A DNA stretch of 64,000 nt from Drosophila miranda (taxonomy: Eukaryota; Arthropoda; Insecta; Diptera; Drosophilidae): assembly GCF_003369915.1 (NCBI RefSeq), contig NC_046673.1, positions 24,233,718 through 24,297,717 of the forward strand, read 5' to 3'. This document shows positions 33,235 to 47,199 of the stretch, in pieces. Both the position numbers and the translations under genes were made by a program. The notes beneath the pieces were generated by a model, which saw only the letters and a list, made by a program, of their open reading frames with translations, had not been told where the DNA came from and did not search any database. How positions within the stretch are numbered: position 1 is the stretch's first letter; every line of letters starts with the position of its first letter.

Positions 33235-33678
33235 ATGGACAATTCTGATGACATGAAAAAAGCAGCAGCTGCAACTAACGAATCTGTCGAAAAGGTAGAT
33301 GCCGTCGGCGAAATGGAAAAATCTACTGGAATTCCAGAGTCGGCTGGATTTTCAGAATCTGGTGTCAAAGTGGATGATTTTATATTGGATTATGTACAGC
33401 TATACACCGTATTGCCGGGCTTTCCCCGCTGGATCACCAGAACCCGTGATGCTCTGCCGATGGCGTTCTGGGATCTTCATAAATACTTGGACCGTTTAGT
33501 GGAGGCTTACATATCATACGACACCATTCTACGCGGCTATCTGGTGTCATTGAACGGCAATCTTGACCTTGTGTTAAGCAATTGCTATGAGGATTACTAC
33601 TACTATAAGTCTCAGTATTACGTGGGCGTCGTGCACCTCGAGGGCAAGCACCTTAAATTCATTAGAGAGATCGACTAA
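33235..33678 (+). CDS. Diverged Sm-fold (Naa38/LSm-like) protein, 147 aa
   Basis: Single coding exon. A charged, low-complexity N-terminus (residues 1-45) precedes a conserved-looking segment (FILDYVQLYTVLPGFPRW, about 47-64) and then an Sm domain. The Sm1-like part is LHKYLDRLVEAYISYDTILRGYL...LDLVLSNCYE, which lines up residue by residue with the Naa38 gene at 51515 (LQKWLGRRMRIVLTDGRILIGVF...VNIVLTKCRE). The Sm2-like part is YVGVVHLEGKHLKFI (about 130-144). The GxxxxxD/N core is present but the Sm1 lysine/arginine-rich start is altered and a run of tyrosines (YEDYYYYKSQYY) fills the variable loop. No signal peptide. An upstream GTACTT donor at 33144 and acceptor before 33224 may mark a 5' UTR intron. 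Fast-evolving duplicate; role unknown. Confidence 0.65.
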   Translation: MDNSDDMKKAAAATNESVEKVDAVGEMEKSTGIPESAGFSESGVKVDDFILDYVQLYTVLPGFPRWITRTRDALPMAFWDLHKYLDRLVEAYISYDTILRGYLVSLNGNLDLVLSNCYEDYYYYKSQYYVGVVHLEGKHLKFIREID

Positions 33679-36108
33679 TGTCGTGTGCCTGATGATATCA
33701 ATATGAAACTAATTAAAGAGAATAACCTTTAGACCGCACTTATTTTCTTTTTCGTTTCTTTTCGTTTCTTTTCGTTTCTTTTTCGTCTTCTCATTCTATG
33801 TGCTTTGTTGGTATTCTTGTTCTGCTTTTGCGGACACACGCACACACACAGAGCAAAACAAGCGTGTCTCGTGGTGTTGCAGCCCTGGACTAGAGCGAGA
33901 TAACCATAGTGTCTCTCTGCATGCGTGTAAGAGTATTGGTGGAACGACGAGACGGCAAGGCATGACATATTCAAGCACACAGTCCAAAGGCAGCGACGCA
34001 TCACGGCGATTAGAGGAAGATGACACAATGTTGTTCCACATATCGTAGAACAAACGATGTAAATATTTGCTATAAACCCAAAATATCACCCATACCCATA
34101 CCTTTCGCATACTATTTATAAGTCTGCGGAAAATGTGGGGGCTACGCCTCTGTCAACCGTTTAAACACGAGGGCACACAAACATTTCAATTGTCAACAAT
34201 GTGCTCAAATGTGAATGCATCAGCAGCCACTGAAACCACCCACCCCCGCTCCACTTTCCCCGCTGGGATGGATGGGAAGGTGGGGCACGGTTAAGACTCG
34301 CTTCATGCGAGCATTTTATGTGTGCTTTGTGCATAAAACGCGAATCCCGAAATTGATTTCGCTTCGATTTAAATAGACATGACTCCCCGCTGATTCTATG
34401 GGGAGACCTCTGGGTGGGTGGGTCTCTTATGGGTCTTCCCACGCGACGACGCGACGTCAAGAGCCGCGCACACGAGGCGCACACAGGCGGGCGGGCAATC
34501 CTCCATCCATTCGACAATTGTATGGCAAGTAAAAGTAAAAGTGTGCATGAAACGACAGGCAGGCAGTCAGGCAGTCAGGCAGCAAGGGCCGAATAAATAA
34601 GCCAAATAAACAGGCAGACTGGGGTTAAGGCTAAGAGGTGTCTAAGAAGGCGGAACGGCGAATGTCTCACGGAGCTCATTTAACGGCGAGGCCCCCAGGC
34701 GATATTTATGTGCTCCGTCGTCAAGTTCTTTATTCTGTTTTTCACCTTCCAGGAACCCCCGTCTCCACCCCTATGCCCTGTTCCACGGCCTCTGTGCGTG
34801 TGTAAAATAATGAGTCATAAAATTAAATTTCATTCCCAACGCGATCAGGGGCTTAAGTTCGATTTGGCTTTAACAGCAAGTCCCCAGAGAAAGTCTTGGG
34901 GAGAAAGATCTCTCGACCCACCACCATCCACTCCCTGTTCGATTTGATTCCAAATGCAGCCCTGTGCCCCGTGCCAGGCCCAAAAGCACATTGATTATAG
35001 AAGGGAGCAGGGGCAGGAGCAGGCAAATAAACACATCAACCTATTGACACGCACCCAGCTCCCCCAAGAAGCCCCTACTCCTTTCGAGGTGCGGGTCCTT
35101 CTTCGGTTTCGGTCCTTCCCCGTTCCCCGTTCCCCGTTCCACCTCCGCCACTGCCTTTGTCTTTGCTCATATTTCGAGGTGTGACAAAATGAATATGTTA
35201 ACTGCTCCAGCAAACGCATAACAACCCCACAGAGCCGGCCCCCCGTCACCCTTCGCCCATCCCCATTCCCATTCCCGTCCCCATCCAACCGTCTCGTCTC
35301 GTCTCGTCTCTGCTCTGCTCCTTTGTGCGTGTTGACATTGGGGTGTTGTGGGGATGAGGTGTTTAGTAGGCCTTAAACTTTTGGCGTTTTTAATGAGCCG
35401 CCACACAAAACGCAAAACACAAAACACGGAGCGAGCACAACAACGGCAGCAGAAGGAAAAGAAAAAGAAAAATTTCGCCTGCCAAAGAAATGCTCAAAGC
35501 GACATTTGACATGCAACTTGGGGGAAGGTGCAAACCCGTGAAACGAGAGCTAGAGATGAACGTTCCAGGGGAGTCGCAACCACGAACTCAAAAGGAGATG
35601 CCTAAGATTAAAGAAATAAGAAAGGGTTTTTAGGGGATTGAGTAGTAGCAAAGACTCTTTAGTTCTCTTCCAGGCTATCGTTCGTCTCTGACCGCAGACC
35701 GCTGCCTGCCTACTCGGGGCTCGTCGTTTTTGGTTACGAACGACGTAGATCGAGAGTCGAGAGCCTTCTAAGTCGCAAGATTGCAGAGACAACTGCATAC
35801 ATTGCTTGGGCATGATTAAGGCATATGACAAATTACATGTTTAAATCAATTATTTTCATATTATTGACACATCTGTTGGCATAAATATTTAAATCTATGT
35901 GTAAATATACAAATGTCACGGACTATTTTTCTTGGTGTAGTAGCAGTTCTGTCTACTTGACTGTGACTCTCTCGCTCTCTAGCAATCACGACGTGTCGTG
36001 ATCACGGTGCCAGCATTACTCGTTTGGGAGGCACTCCATCGTCGTGCAACATTTTGAGGCTTTTTCTCTGCCATTGACAGTGTCAATTTACATATGACTG
36101 AAGGATGA

Positions 36109-36154
36109 GTTTCCTTACACACACACACGCACACACATACACACACACACACAC
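36109..36154. repeat. (AC)n microsatellite
   Basis: Interrupted AC dinucleotide run of about 45 bp, simple repeat. Confidence 0.85.
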
Positions 36155-38585
36155 TAGAACATCTCCTGGCAAAGGTCATAATCAAATTTTATGGCAAACA
36201 CTTGAACCCCCGAACGGGGGGTGGAGTATGGATCGTGGCATGGATTGAAGTGAGACAACGATTCCAAGTGACTTTGCGGCATCGAAATCGAAGCCATCGA
36301 TTGCCAATTGCATAAAAGCCAATTTGCCATTTTGCTGCAAAATAGCTGCAAGTGGCAATTTATTAACACATTCAACACAAGGACAAGGACTCTCCTCCTG
36401 CACCCACGTGCAGCACGCAGCACGCACGCACCCGTACATGAGGGATTGATTTTTGCAACAGTTGCAAGATGGAAACGGGGTTCGATCGAAACAATTTCAT
36501 TTGGCATCTGAGAGAGACCGAACCACAGGAATACCCATATCCATACCGATGCCGTAGCGAAGCAGTGAGAGACAGCCGGTGGGCAGGTGGCATGGAGCAT
36601 GGAGCATGGAGCATTGAGCATGCGGCTTCTGGCAGGTGCCAGGTGGCAAGTACCCCGTCTACGATTATTATAAACGCTTGCCTGCCGAGCACAAAATGAG
36701 CTATGCAACTCAGACGTGCTACTTAGGGAATAGAGTGGTTCTGGTTCCCGGTTCCTGGTTCTGGTCTTTGGGAACCTGCTCTTACTCCACTCCCCACCCC
36801 GTCCCAGGCACAGAGAGCGGGGGCAGCACCAGGGGCATGGACAGAGACAGCGACAGCGACAGCGACAGCGACTGAGACCTGGGCCATCGCCATCGCCATC
36901 GCCATCGTCTATATGAAATAAGCAAAACTAATATTTCAGCACCATAAATCATAAAAAGAAATAGAAATTGCTGCAGCCAGAGACTCCTCTTTTGCTCCTC
37001 CTGGTGGCTCCTGAATGGTGGCAGAGTTTGGGTCGTGGGGGTCAGGGGTCAGTGGTGGCAAGCATGTGAATATTTCGCAAAAGTTGGGAAGGTCGCTGCC
37101 CTGCTAAGACCCCACTTTGTGAGGTGAAAGAGGTGTCCGTAGTGCACAGTGGGACAGATGACGATAAAGCTTAGCAAAAAAATGGGCAAAGGCATTCAAG
37201 GATCCAATGGATCAACCCAATAGGTTCTTGGCGATATAGATGGGGAATTCAATCCATTCCAGCCATGGCTTGCCCACTGTATTGTGCAGGAACCGATATT
37301 CGTTTCCTTACTCTGGCTCTAGAGTCTTGCCCCACGGCGTGGCAGGCGTGTGGGTGGTGCTCGGGTCACCTGTTCATTGTCATAAGTGCAGTTTACATTC
37401 AATCTAAACACTCACCGCCTGCCCCCTTGGCTGTGGGGTGTCGGTGTCGGTTAAGGAGCCAGGAACCAGGAACCAGCGAGAGAGAGGGAGAGAGAGAGAG
37501 ATGCCCAATCGATTTCTATCTGGCAGCGCATAAATCGTTTTGCCACATGCCCCTTAGGTTGCCTTTAACCCTGGGCGCTTCAACTGTATCGAAACGACTG
37601 CATCGAACATGTGCATAAATCGTAGGACAATCCATAAATGCATAGAGGGGCAAGCAGCAGCAAATGGGCAAGGCTATGGGAAATTGTATTTGCGGTACAG
37701 AGCTGGGAAAACTATACAAAACAACAGACAATCGAATCGCATCGAATCGAATAGAATGATATTGAATAAAAATCGAATAACTAAACGCCTCAAATGAATA
37801 ATACGAGTGCCTACCATACCTGACCTTTCCGCATCCATCCGGTAGCGTGTCCGATGCTATGTCCTTGAGCATTTCAGATGTGGGGGTAATGTCCCTATCC
37901 CTTTCACAGCATTAAGGGCAGCTTACGCCCCTGATTAGCAGGGAACGTGACCGATACGACATGCATAAGTATAAATTCCCAGCCCCCAAAGGCAATGACT
38001 TCTGACCGGGGACCGGGGACCGGGGACCAGGGACCAGGGCCCCGCCTTCTACTCCTCTGACACGGCCTTATTTACTGCTGCCAGACCCCCGACCCCCAGC
38101 CCCCATGTAGGCATGCAGTCGTAACCCCAAATCGAAATCGAGAGCAAAAGGCGAGTCCGAATGTCCGAGCATCCGCGAGTATCCGTGAGTACGAGTTTGA
38201 GTCCCAGTTCACGTGGCAGCAGCAGCGGCATTCCAGATTTGCATATTTTGATGATACATGGCTCTCTCGCTTCGATGACGGCTGATGTTACAGCGCAGAG
38301 TACGCAGTACGGAGTACGGAGTACGGAGTACAGAGTATGGGTTCATGGGCCATGGGGCACCATCTGAATTTATGCAAAAATCGTAACCCCAAAAAACGCG
38401 CGAAAATTCAAAACGCGTGGTTTTTGGTCTGCATATTTTAATTTCCTCTTTTGTTTTGGGGGGTTTTGTCTGCCGGCCCTGTCCCTGTGCCAGTAGTCCT
38501 TGCATCCTGCTGCACCTACAGCTGCTGGCCGTTAACATCCGGCTTCCGAAGCCACCTTCCAGAGTCCGACCAGAGAGAGTCCCTG

Positions 38586-38619
38586 TTCGATTCGATTCGA
38601 TTCGATTCGTTTCGTTTCG
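38586..38619. repeat. (GATTC)n / (GTTTC)n microsatellite
   Basis: Tandem TCGAT/TCGTT pentamers, about seven units, simple repeat. Confidence 0.85.
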
Positions 38620-41600
38620 GGGCTTGGGGCTTGGGGCCTTGTCGCACGCTTGTCCGGCCGATCGGTTTGTTGATTCGTTTCCCAGTTTGCAGTTTTCATA
38701 TTTCCAATTTGCTGGCCACGCTTCTGACAGCCGACAGGGGAGCTGCATCGAAGCAGGCCCTGCCACATGCGGGTACATGCGTTTTGTGGCAGACGAGCGA
38801 AGGTCCCCTCAAATAAACCAGTTTCGGAATGTGGCCCACACGCCCAGTCTGGGAAGATCTGCCTGGATCTCTTGTGGAAGTGTGATCCCAGTGATAGAGG
38901 GTATCCATGGGTGTGACTTTTCCCCCGTCATCCATTTTCCGTTTTCCGCTTTCCGTTTGCTTTTCCTGTGTGTTCGATTTGATTCTGTGGCGCTTTTTAG
39001 TATCGAAATTGAAAATGCAGTCGGCCGGCCACGTTTCGTTTGTGCTTGTTTGTTTTTCGGGGGTTTTTCTTCAGGTTTGGTGGAGAGGGGGTTTGGGGGC
39101 TGGTTTCCTTTTTTGGTTTTGCATGTGTAATCCGATTGCGGCGGAGGAGAAGTGAAACGTCTGCGAACGTCATCATCAGGCGGTGCTCTGGTTCTGGCTC
39201 TGGCTCTGACTCTGGCCCTGGCTGCTGCCTCTTTGTGTTTGCCCATGAAATTGAAAACGGCAGCAGTCGCGGCCACAAATTAGAAGAAACCGGAACGGAA
39301 TTGAACAGAACGGAACAGAACAGAACAGAACAGACGCCCAGTCCGAATCGAAAACAGAAACAAAAACAGAACAGAACAAAAAAAAAAAATCAATAGCCAA
39401 GGGGAATGGCCATTGAACCCAGCCAAAAAGAATCCGCCAAATCTATTAAAGCCAAGACTCAGAGAGCCGCATCGGCTCAGGCTCTTAAGGAGACGCAGTG
39501 GGTGGGGGCTGGCTGTCGTTTGTTTAACAAATTTGTTGCTGTTGTCGCCCGCCTATTAACACTGCCTCCTGCCTCCTGCCTTTTGCCTGCTGCCGTGTAT
39601 CCTGTGTCCTGCAGGGTAGAGGGGAAGCTCCGAACCAGAGCCAGGATATCCGGCATTTATTTCGTTGCTCCTGCTTTCTCGTTGGTTTTTTTTTTTTATT
39701 CCTCGATAAGATGCGTCCATGGACCCCATCCCGAACATATGCCATGCCCGAACGGCGCACGGCACAGGGCACAGGGCACACAGCACAAATTCAAATGGGA
39801 AATGAAAGAGATTTTTATCGGGGGAGAACAGCAACAACAATGGCAACGACACATAAACTTGGCCAACACGAAAATCCATTTTATCATCTTATTATTATAT
39901 TTATTTATTCTCTCCGCGCTCTCCGCGCTCTAGCGCCCTTCGTGATCTCTCCTCTCCAGCGGCAAACTATTAAATAAAATGTTGTTTGGGTTTGATTACA
40001 TTCCGATGTGGAACAGGTGGATATCCAATGGATCGTTAAGCTGAAGCTGAAAGCCGAAAGCCGAAAGCCGTAAGTGACCATAGCAATTAGCAATCAAATT
40101 CACATACGATTCGGAGGGCAGATCCTTGATTAAATTTGCCATCTAATCTAATGGGTAATGGCATGGCATCGAAATACTTACACTCTTACTTCTCGTATGC
40201 TGCATCTGATATATCATATATATTTTCCAGGGTATACCCCAGTCGCCTGCCAACTGCTTTTTTGTTTGGTTTTACTTCTAATTTTGTTTGATATTCTTTT
40301 TTTTGTGTGTTGGGGCCCCTCTCATGACGACGAGGACGACAAACAGCGGCAGCTTTATTGTTCCATGGTGGGCGTGGCGGAAATTAGTTTTTTTCTTTCT
40401 TACAGGGGACGTCCCTTCTAGCGTGGGAGTGTGTGTGCTCACCCCTCCTCCCTTCGTAGCCGAAGCCGTAGCCTCCTTGGGCATTGTCATTAAAATGGAG
40501 CGGAGAAGGCTTTCGGAAATAAGTAATTGTTATGCTGTTACAGGTAATTTCCTCTCGGGCCGGGGATTAGCTATGGCTATGGCTATGGCTGTTGCTGTTT
40601 CTGAGGAGAAAGAGAGGCACAGACGCACAGTTTTTGATTGTATATGTACTATATATATTCCCGTATATTTGTTGTCTTCATATACAATACATTTCTATGG
40701 GTATACATGTATAATTATATATATATATAATTTGTGGTTTGCAAATCTTTTTATACACTATATTCGACGGGGGATTCAACACACAACAAGTGGTGGGCCG
40801 GGGATGGGGATGGGGGCAAGCTGGGGGCTGGGGATTTACAATAAATACATACATGTACGATATATACTTTATGCACTGTGTTTGATCTTAAGTATTTTTA
40901 TTTTTGTATATATTTTCCATTTTTCATATATTATTTTGCTTTTATTACACTACACACTTGGTGTTTTCTTGCCTTGGTTTTTTGCTACTTAAATCTTTAA
41001 ACATACAAAGCATTTAGTTTTTGTTTTTGTTTTTTTTGTTTTTTGTATTTTGGTTTTTGGTTGGTTTTTCACTATGTGATAAATGTATTTAAATACCATT
41101 ATAGTTAATTATTCTAGTATGTACTGAATGCTTTATCTTTACCTTTACCGTTATGCATATAGGATTATTCGGTGGAGTTCCTCGAAATCGGGGGACTCGA
41201 ACGACTCTCTCCCTCTCTCTCGTATTCTTCTATTGGATCCTACAGAGAGCTAAACATTTTAGGGTTTAACCGTTCAATAAATGATCTGTTCTGCCATTAT
41301 TTTTTCTATCGTATAGCTTCGGGGGGCCACAAATTATTTGCCTCTGCTTTTCCTGTTTGTGTGTGAAAGGGTTTTACAAACAATAAATCAACTATAATCA
41401 AATTTACCCAACAATCAGCAATTCACATCCACCAAAAAAAAAAAAAAAAAGAATTTGTTTGCCCGAATTAAACAGTTTTTCGGGAAAATTAAAATCCAAA
41501 AATGTCCGCCTCTCTCTTTCCACCCCTCTCGTCTCTCTGTCTGGGGTTTTTCCACTCGGAATTGTTTGATATATTTATGTGTGAAATGGAAGCCAATCCC

Positions 41601-42820
41601 AAATCCCATATCCCAAATCCAAGCCCCACCCCATCGGTCATGCCCTCGGACTCGGAGTACAGCAAATATTTGATTTGGCAATCAAGCGCAAATACAACAA
41701 ATTTGCCACAGGACTCTGTCTGTGGTTGGCTCTGAAGTGTGGAGGGAGAGGGAGAGGGAGTGGGAGTGGGAGAGGGACGGGGTGGTGTTAGGCAATTGCC
41801 GTGTCCTGTTCCTGTGTCAAATGCATGTCACAAACACACAGATACACAACTACACATGCAGATAGGAGGAGTATCTGAGGGAAGTGTGAAATGAAAACAC
41901 GGCAGCAACCGAAACGCGTTACAAAATGTTAATTTGCAGCGACATCAGCAATATGGCTGGGGGAATGGGGGGGTGGGCGAAGAATGAGTGGAGGCATGTG
42001 GCATGTGGCATGTGGCATTTGGAGGTGGAAACTCTGCGGCAGGTGCCTCACTCGACCACAAGGCAGCAGCAGCAGCTTTGTGCTCTACAGGCATTAACAA
42101 ATAGCACCCGACCCCCTACCGCCGACCCCACCCCACCCCAATCTGATGCTGCAACAACATTTGCAATCAGGCGCTGACCAACACTGGCACCAACAACGTT
42201 GATGATGACGATGACGAGCAACCGCTAACACCGACCGAGAGCTGCAACCAAATGACCAATGAGCCAACCACTACACACACACACACACAGAGAAACAGAG
42301 CGAGAGAGAGAGAGAAGGAGAGAGAAAGTTCATGTGTCAGAGAAAGCTTGTCGCATGTTATACCCATTGACCAAAAGCGAACGACGGCATGCAGAAATAA
42401 TAGATAAGCTTGGATTCACTCTGATCTGAAATATGGATTTTTTCATTCATTCAAACCACTCGCATCGGGCGCTCGCCGCCACTTTGTACTCGCCATTCCA
42501 ATTACTCGCTACGCGCCACTCGTATCATAGAATTTAAAGATTCTTTGCTTCAGCCATAATGTTACCGGCATTCAGGGTATCCGATGGGTCCATAAGGGAG
42601 CTCCAATGTGGCTCCTGGCTGTTGCTGCTGTTGTTGGGTCAATGTTGATGCTGATAAGTAGCAAAACATGAGGTCGCCTGTAATTATGCGAGTGTTGCAA
42701 GTTAATTGCAATTGTGTGCAACTGACGGTAGCGAGATTAATTAAATTCATCCCAGTGAAGCCAGTCCAGTCCATTCTCCATCTTCCTCCCCCACACACTC
42801 CCAACAGCAACAGCAACAGC

Positions 42821-42855
42821 CATGGACCATGGACCATGGACCATGGACCATGGAC
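42821..42855. repeat. (CATGGAC)5 tandem repeat
   Basis: Five perfect copies of a 7-bp unit. Being out of phase with codons, it opens the same peptide pattern in all three frames, which explains several spurious overlapping ORFs here. Confidence 0.9.
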
Positions 42856-43361
42856 AACATCCTCCTCTCTCGTGTGTTGGGCTGCCATCACTCAATGCCA
42901 GGACAAGGCTGTGGGGACAGTCAATCTGTTTATTTGCTTATGCCCCCCGCCCCCAACCCTCGGTCAACTCTCTGCCAGCCCATTTGCCTGTCTATGTGTC
43001 TCTGTGTCTCTGTGTGGTGTGCATTGTTTAAAGTTTACTAATTTCATGCATATCGCTGGCAACCCTGGCATTCGCCCCCACACACACACACTCGCCACTC
43101 TCCCCCACTCGCCATTCGCCGCTCGCCGCTCACCACTCGCCGCTGTGCATTTGTGTTAGTTAAGTGATTTATTGTCGCAAAATTGTCATTATTAAAAATT
43201 AATGATGTCATAATTAAGTGTGTTGCTGCTGCTGTTGTACTACTGTACTGTAGTGCTGTCCTACTGCTGCTGTGCGATGCATTTTATTGTAAAATGATTT
43301 ACATGCATGCAGAGGGGGGCAGGGGCAGGGGCAGGCCCTGCTTTGGACATTTTAGCTCGTT

Positions 43362-43378
43362 GGGGGGGGGGGGGGGGG
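43362..43378 (+). repeat. Poly(G)17 tract
   Basis: An uninterrupted run of 17 G on the plus strand. Such tracts are rare, unstable and can fold as G-quadruplexes; the exact length may also be a sequencing artefact. Confidence 0.8.
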
Positions 43379-46300
43379 AATTTATGAACTGCAAACAACA
43401 AATATGCTCAATTCAATTTAATTTCCATAATTTAATTAGTGTTGTGTGGACAACAGCGATAACCCAACTGCAGCATTAGAGCGCAGACCCCATGTGCCAT
43501 ACCTCCCATCAACTGTGTGGCCCTGTGGGGGGCAGCTCTTGGGGGGCATTAGCATAACCAGTCATGGAATTTGCGTTCCATAAGCCCAAAGGCTGTTTGG
43601 CTCTGCTCATCTGCTTCTGTTTCTGGTTTTTATAGAACTAGAAATGATAATCTCCCGTGGAAGTCTCAACTGGAAGGTATCTGAGAGTGGAATCTTCTGG
43701 TGGAAATAACCAAACTATTTACTCGTTGAACGTAACGTATGTTCTTAGTAGAAGATCTGGGAATGGAGAATCTTTTCTTTAGTCATCAATAAATGGATGT
43801 CCAAATCACTTGAATGATACACATGAATATCTTGTGCCCATTACTTGAGGGATTACTTAGGCGAGGGAATAATTTATTAGAGTCATCAGAGCCATATGGT
43901 TATCTAAAAGATACCCTAAAAAGCACTATCATAGAGCTTGTCCTGCTTGAAGGTCTATCAATATTCAATTAATATGTCATCTATCATCTTCATTTCGCGA
44001 TTGAGCTACAGGGTATTGCTTGGGCCAACGACTCTGCCCTATCATTAACCCTTCAGCAATGAATATAAACGAATTTGTCTGTTTGTCAAATTGCAATATT
44101 TTCCCCCAGCCCTCTCTCTTGCCCCGGTCTCCGAGTCCGACTGCCCCTCCGATGATCGATGTTGTCTTTTGTCCCTGTCTACAGTCCCTGTCCCCCATCC
44201 CCATATCGGTCAGTGGCCAATGGCCAATATATTAAAAATAATCACCAAAATGACCAATAGTCGAAATGAAATGGTAAAAAAATTGCCAAATGGCCAACTG
44301 CAATCGCATCTGCATATGAATGCGAAAAATGAAATGAAAATGAAATGAAATGGTGTAAAAAAGTATATGTATAACGTAAATGCTGTACAGCAGCAGTCCA
44401 GTATTTATGGCATCGGAAAAAAGGCCACTTCCTGTGGCCCAAGAAGAGAGACTAGACGATACCCTGTTCCAGGGCTACACCCTCCATATCGCAGAGGTGG
44501 GAAAACTCATATGCCTCTCAGACACAAGCTGCGAGGGAGGGGAGTGTGGAGTGTGTGTGGAGTGTATGTGGAGTGCCATTAATGGAGGTCTAAGAGCAGA
44601 GTGCCACCTGGTGGTGCCGAATGAATTAAAGGACAAATTTACTATATATAGGTTAATATAGGCTTCGCATCCGATACAGAGTAACGATTCAGAATCTCTG
44701 TGGTTGCTCTCGTTGCCAGTTTCCAGCCTCCCTTCTGCTGCCTGCCTGCCAATATATGTCAGGTTAGCCCCGTCCTGATGCAGTGGTCAGCCACTTCCCT
44801 CGGCTGCTGGTGGAAGCAGCAGCATAACTTCGTGCAGAACTCACCGCAAATCAGTTTGGCCAGCCCAGCCCAGCCCCGCCCCGCACCATTCCATTTGATT
44901 GATTGAAAGTCAGCCAAAGTTGGGATTGAGTTTGCTGATGGACTGGGCCTTGCCCTGGCGAGGACTGGCCTGGCTAATTAGTCAGCAGTCAGCAGGAGTG
45001 CAGGAGTGCAACGGGATACCCCTTCGAGCGATCACAGTAGAGAGAACTTGCACACGAACCGAACTCATAAACGAAAGAAACTTTAAGGTGCATTTGTACG
45101 GAGGGAATCAGAAGAGTATTAAATGCCCCTTCGACTCTTTACACCCGTCTTCCTGCATTTGTAGGGCATCTATAGATCTCAGCACTCTGAAAAAAGGGTA
45201 GCATCTGCTGCTGCTGCTGCTGCTGCTGCTGAAATAAATTCCATTTGAAATGTATTAATTTAAGTCATAATTTTCCATTGGCAAATCCCTCGATGCACAG
45301 CAGCTGAGAACAAAACAAAATAACACACAAAAACTGAAATGAAAAGCTGAAAGAGTTTCAACAGAATGCGAAAAATATGTACGAGTACGAGAGTACGAAA
45401 CAAAAACCAGCAACAAAAATGTCAACTTGTGCAAATAATGCAAATATTTATACAAATTATTATGTGATTTTGTAGAGAGTCAGACCCCAGACCCCAGACC
45501 CCAGACCGAAGCCCCTGCCCTGCCCTGCCCTGCCCCTGTCTGGCTGCCATTTAGGGAAAAAGTTATGCAGCTTTTGGGCCAACGCGGCGTGTACGTAATC
45601 ATTTTCCTTTCGGCCATTAAAAAGTTGATTTTTATGCGGGTCCCCTGGACCGGGCTTCGTTCTCCGGGCTCCAGGCTCCGGGATCCGGGACTGGCTGCAC
45701 TTTCGTATTTAAACGTGATTTTAAATAACCGCAACAGATTTTGTGGTTTCATGTTGCATTTGCTGTTCGATAAGCGACAGGGCAGCCTCTGGGCTCTGGG
45801 TGCTTTTGGTAAGTGGGTTTGATAACAGTGGGTCTCTTCCCCGGTTACACAAGTTCCATGCCCACGCCTCACGCTCCCACGCTCCCATGCCCATTCCGAT
45901 TTAAATTCCCATTCCGAAAACTGAAAACTCAAACCACGCCCCCATTGCCCATTGCCCATTGCCGCTGCCCCATTGGGAGGCTACGTGGGGGTAGTGGATG
46001 CTGCGGTTAAGTGCATTTAAAATGCAAAATGCACGCATTTGTGTGGTGCATGCAACATGCCAACGTGCGGGGGTATTTTCGGCCTTGCATATCGGGATTA
46101 TAGATTAAACAAAAACAAGAAACAAAAATACCCAATTCATAATTTGAAAATTGGAATTAAATGTGTGGCAGCGGTAAATCCAGAAATATCACGCTGAACC
46201 CCCCACCCTTCGGAAGTTTAAGAAAGATATCCCGAAAATATATATGATAGTTCTCTCGTTTCTACCCGCAAGAAAATGGATCTTCTGCTCCATCAAAGAG

Positions 46301-46781
46301 AGCATATATACACTTTTTCCTAGCTCCATTCTTGACGAAATTCAATTGAATATTTACGCATAGAGGTATGGCTCCAGAGATTGTCATATTTAAATTGGTT
46401 TCGTATCAGAATTTTGTTGTTACGACTATTACGGGAACAGCAGCGCCTAAATCACGCACAACAAAAAAAGGCTACAACAAAATATATGTACTTTTTCTAG
46501 TCTATGCGCGTCTAGTTGGGTTTTTTTTGGGTGGGTTTTGCATAATGCTCTCTCATTCTCTCTGTTTCCATAACTTGCCTCCGGCTATTAATATACACAT
46601 ACATATACATACACAAATACTTGCATATTCTTCTCGCTATTGTGTGTGTTTGTGTGTTTGGTAGGTATTATTATTATTATTTTGATCTCTTATTTGCAAC
46701 TTTTGCCTGGCATTAAATATACAGGATATATTATTATTATTATGGTTATAGAGATTATGCTGGTAATTCTGATTACTAGTA

Positions 46782-46828
46782 ATCGCTATGGCTATCGCTA
46801 TCGTTATCGTTATCGTTATAGTTATCGT
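46782..46828. repeat. (TATCGT)n microsatellite
   Basis: About seven 6-bp units of TATCGT/TATCGC. A second, shorter array of the same unit lies at 46955-46992, so the two are probably one array split by insertion or decay. Confidence 0.85.
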
Positions 46829-46954
46829 ACTTACGCAGTATTTCATTTAGGGCTACACACACATACACAAAAAAAAACCAGGGGGAGTATCTCTGACTGC
46901 AATCAAAGTCTGATTGATTTTGGGGAGACAAAAAAATGTTGCACATTTAATGCT

Positions 46955-46992
46955 AGTTATCGTTATAGTTATCGTTATCGTAATCGCTATCA
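46955..46992. repeat. Second (TATCGT)n array
   Basis: Same hexamer as the array 130 bp to the left (TTATCG/TTATAG units). Confidence 0.8.
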
Positions 46993-47199
46993 ATATTATT
47001 CGGCTTCCTATGTATATATGTATGTATATGCATGTTCGAGTATGTATGCGTGTATGTATTCGTTCCGCCCTCGCCATCGCCTTCGCTCTCCATTTTCTTC
47101 GCTCCGCTCTGCTCAGCAATCCTCGATCTTTCCTCAGCATCGCCGGGTTGTATATGTATGTATGTTTAGTGGAAGCTCCTGTTGCACGCCGCACGCTAA

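Noticed and set aside
38417-39130. 237-codon frame in the long non-coding region
   Set aside because: No domain, splice or signal support; crosses GATTC repeats and poly-T/G stretches.
40288-40992. 234-codon frame with many hydrophobic residues
   Set aside because: Hydrophobic residues come from T-rich and TA-repeat sequence; no conserved segment or family.
44380-44661. Small frame with CxxGxCxxCxxC-like cysteines
   Set aside because: The Cys codons come from GTGTG-rich microsatellite sequence; no signal peptide or matching second exon.
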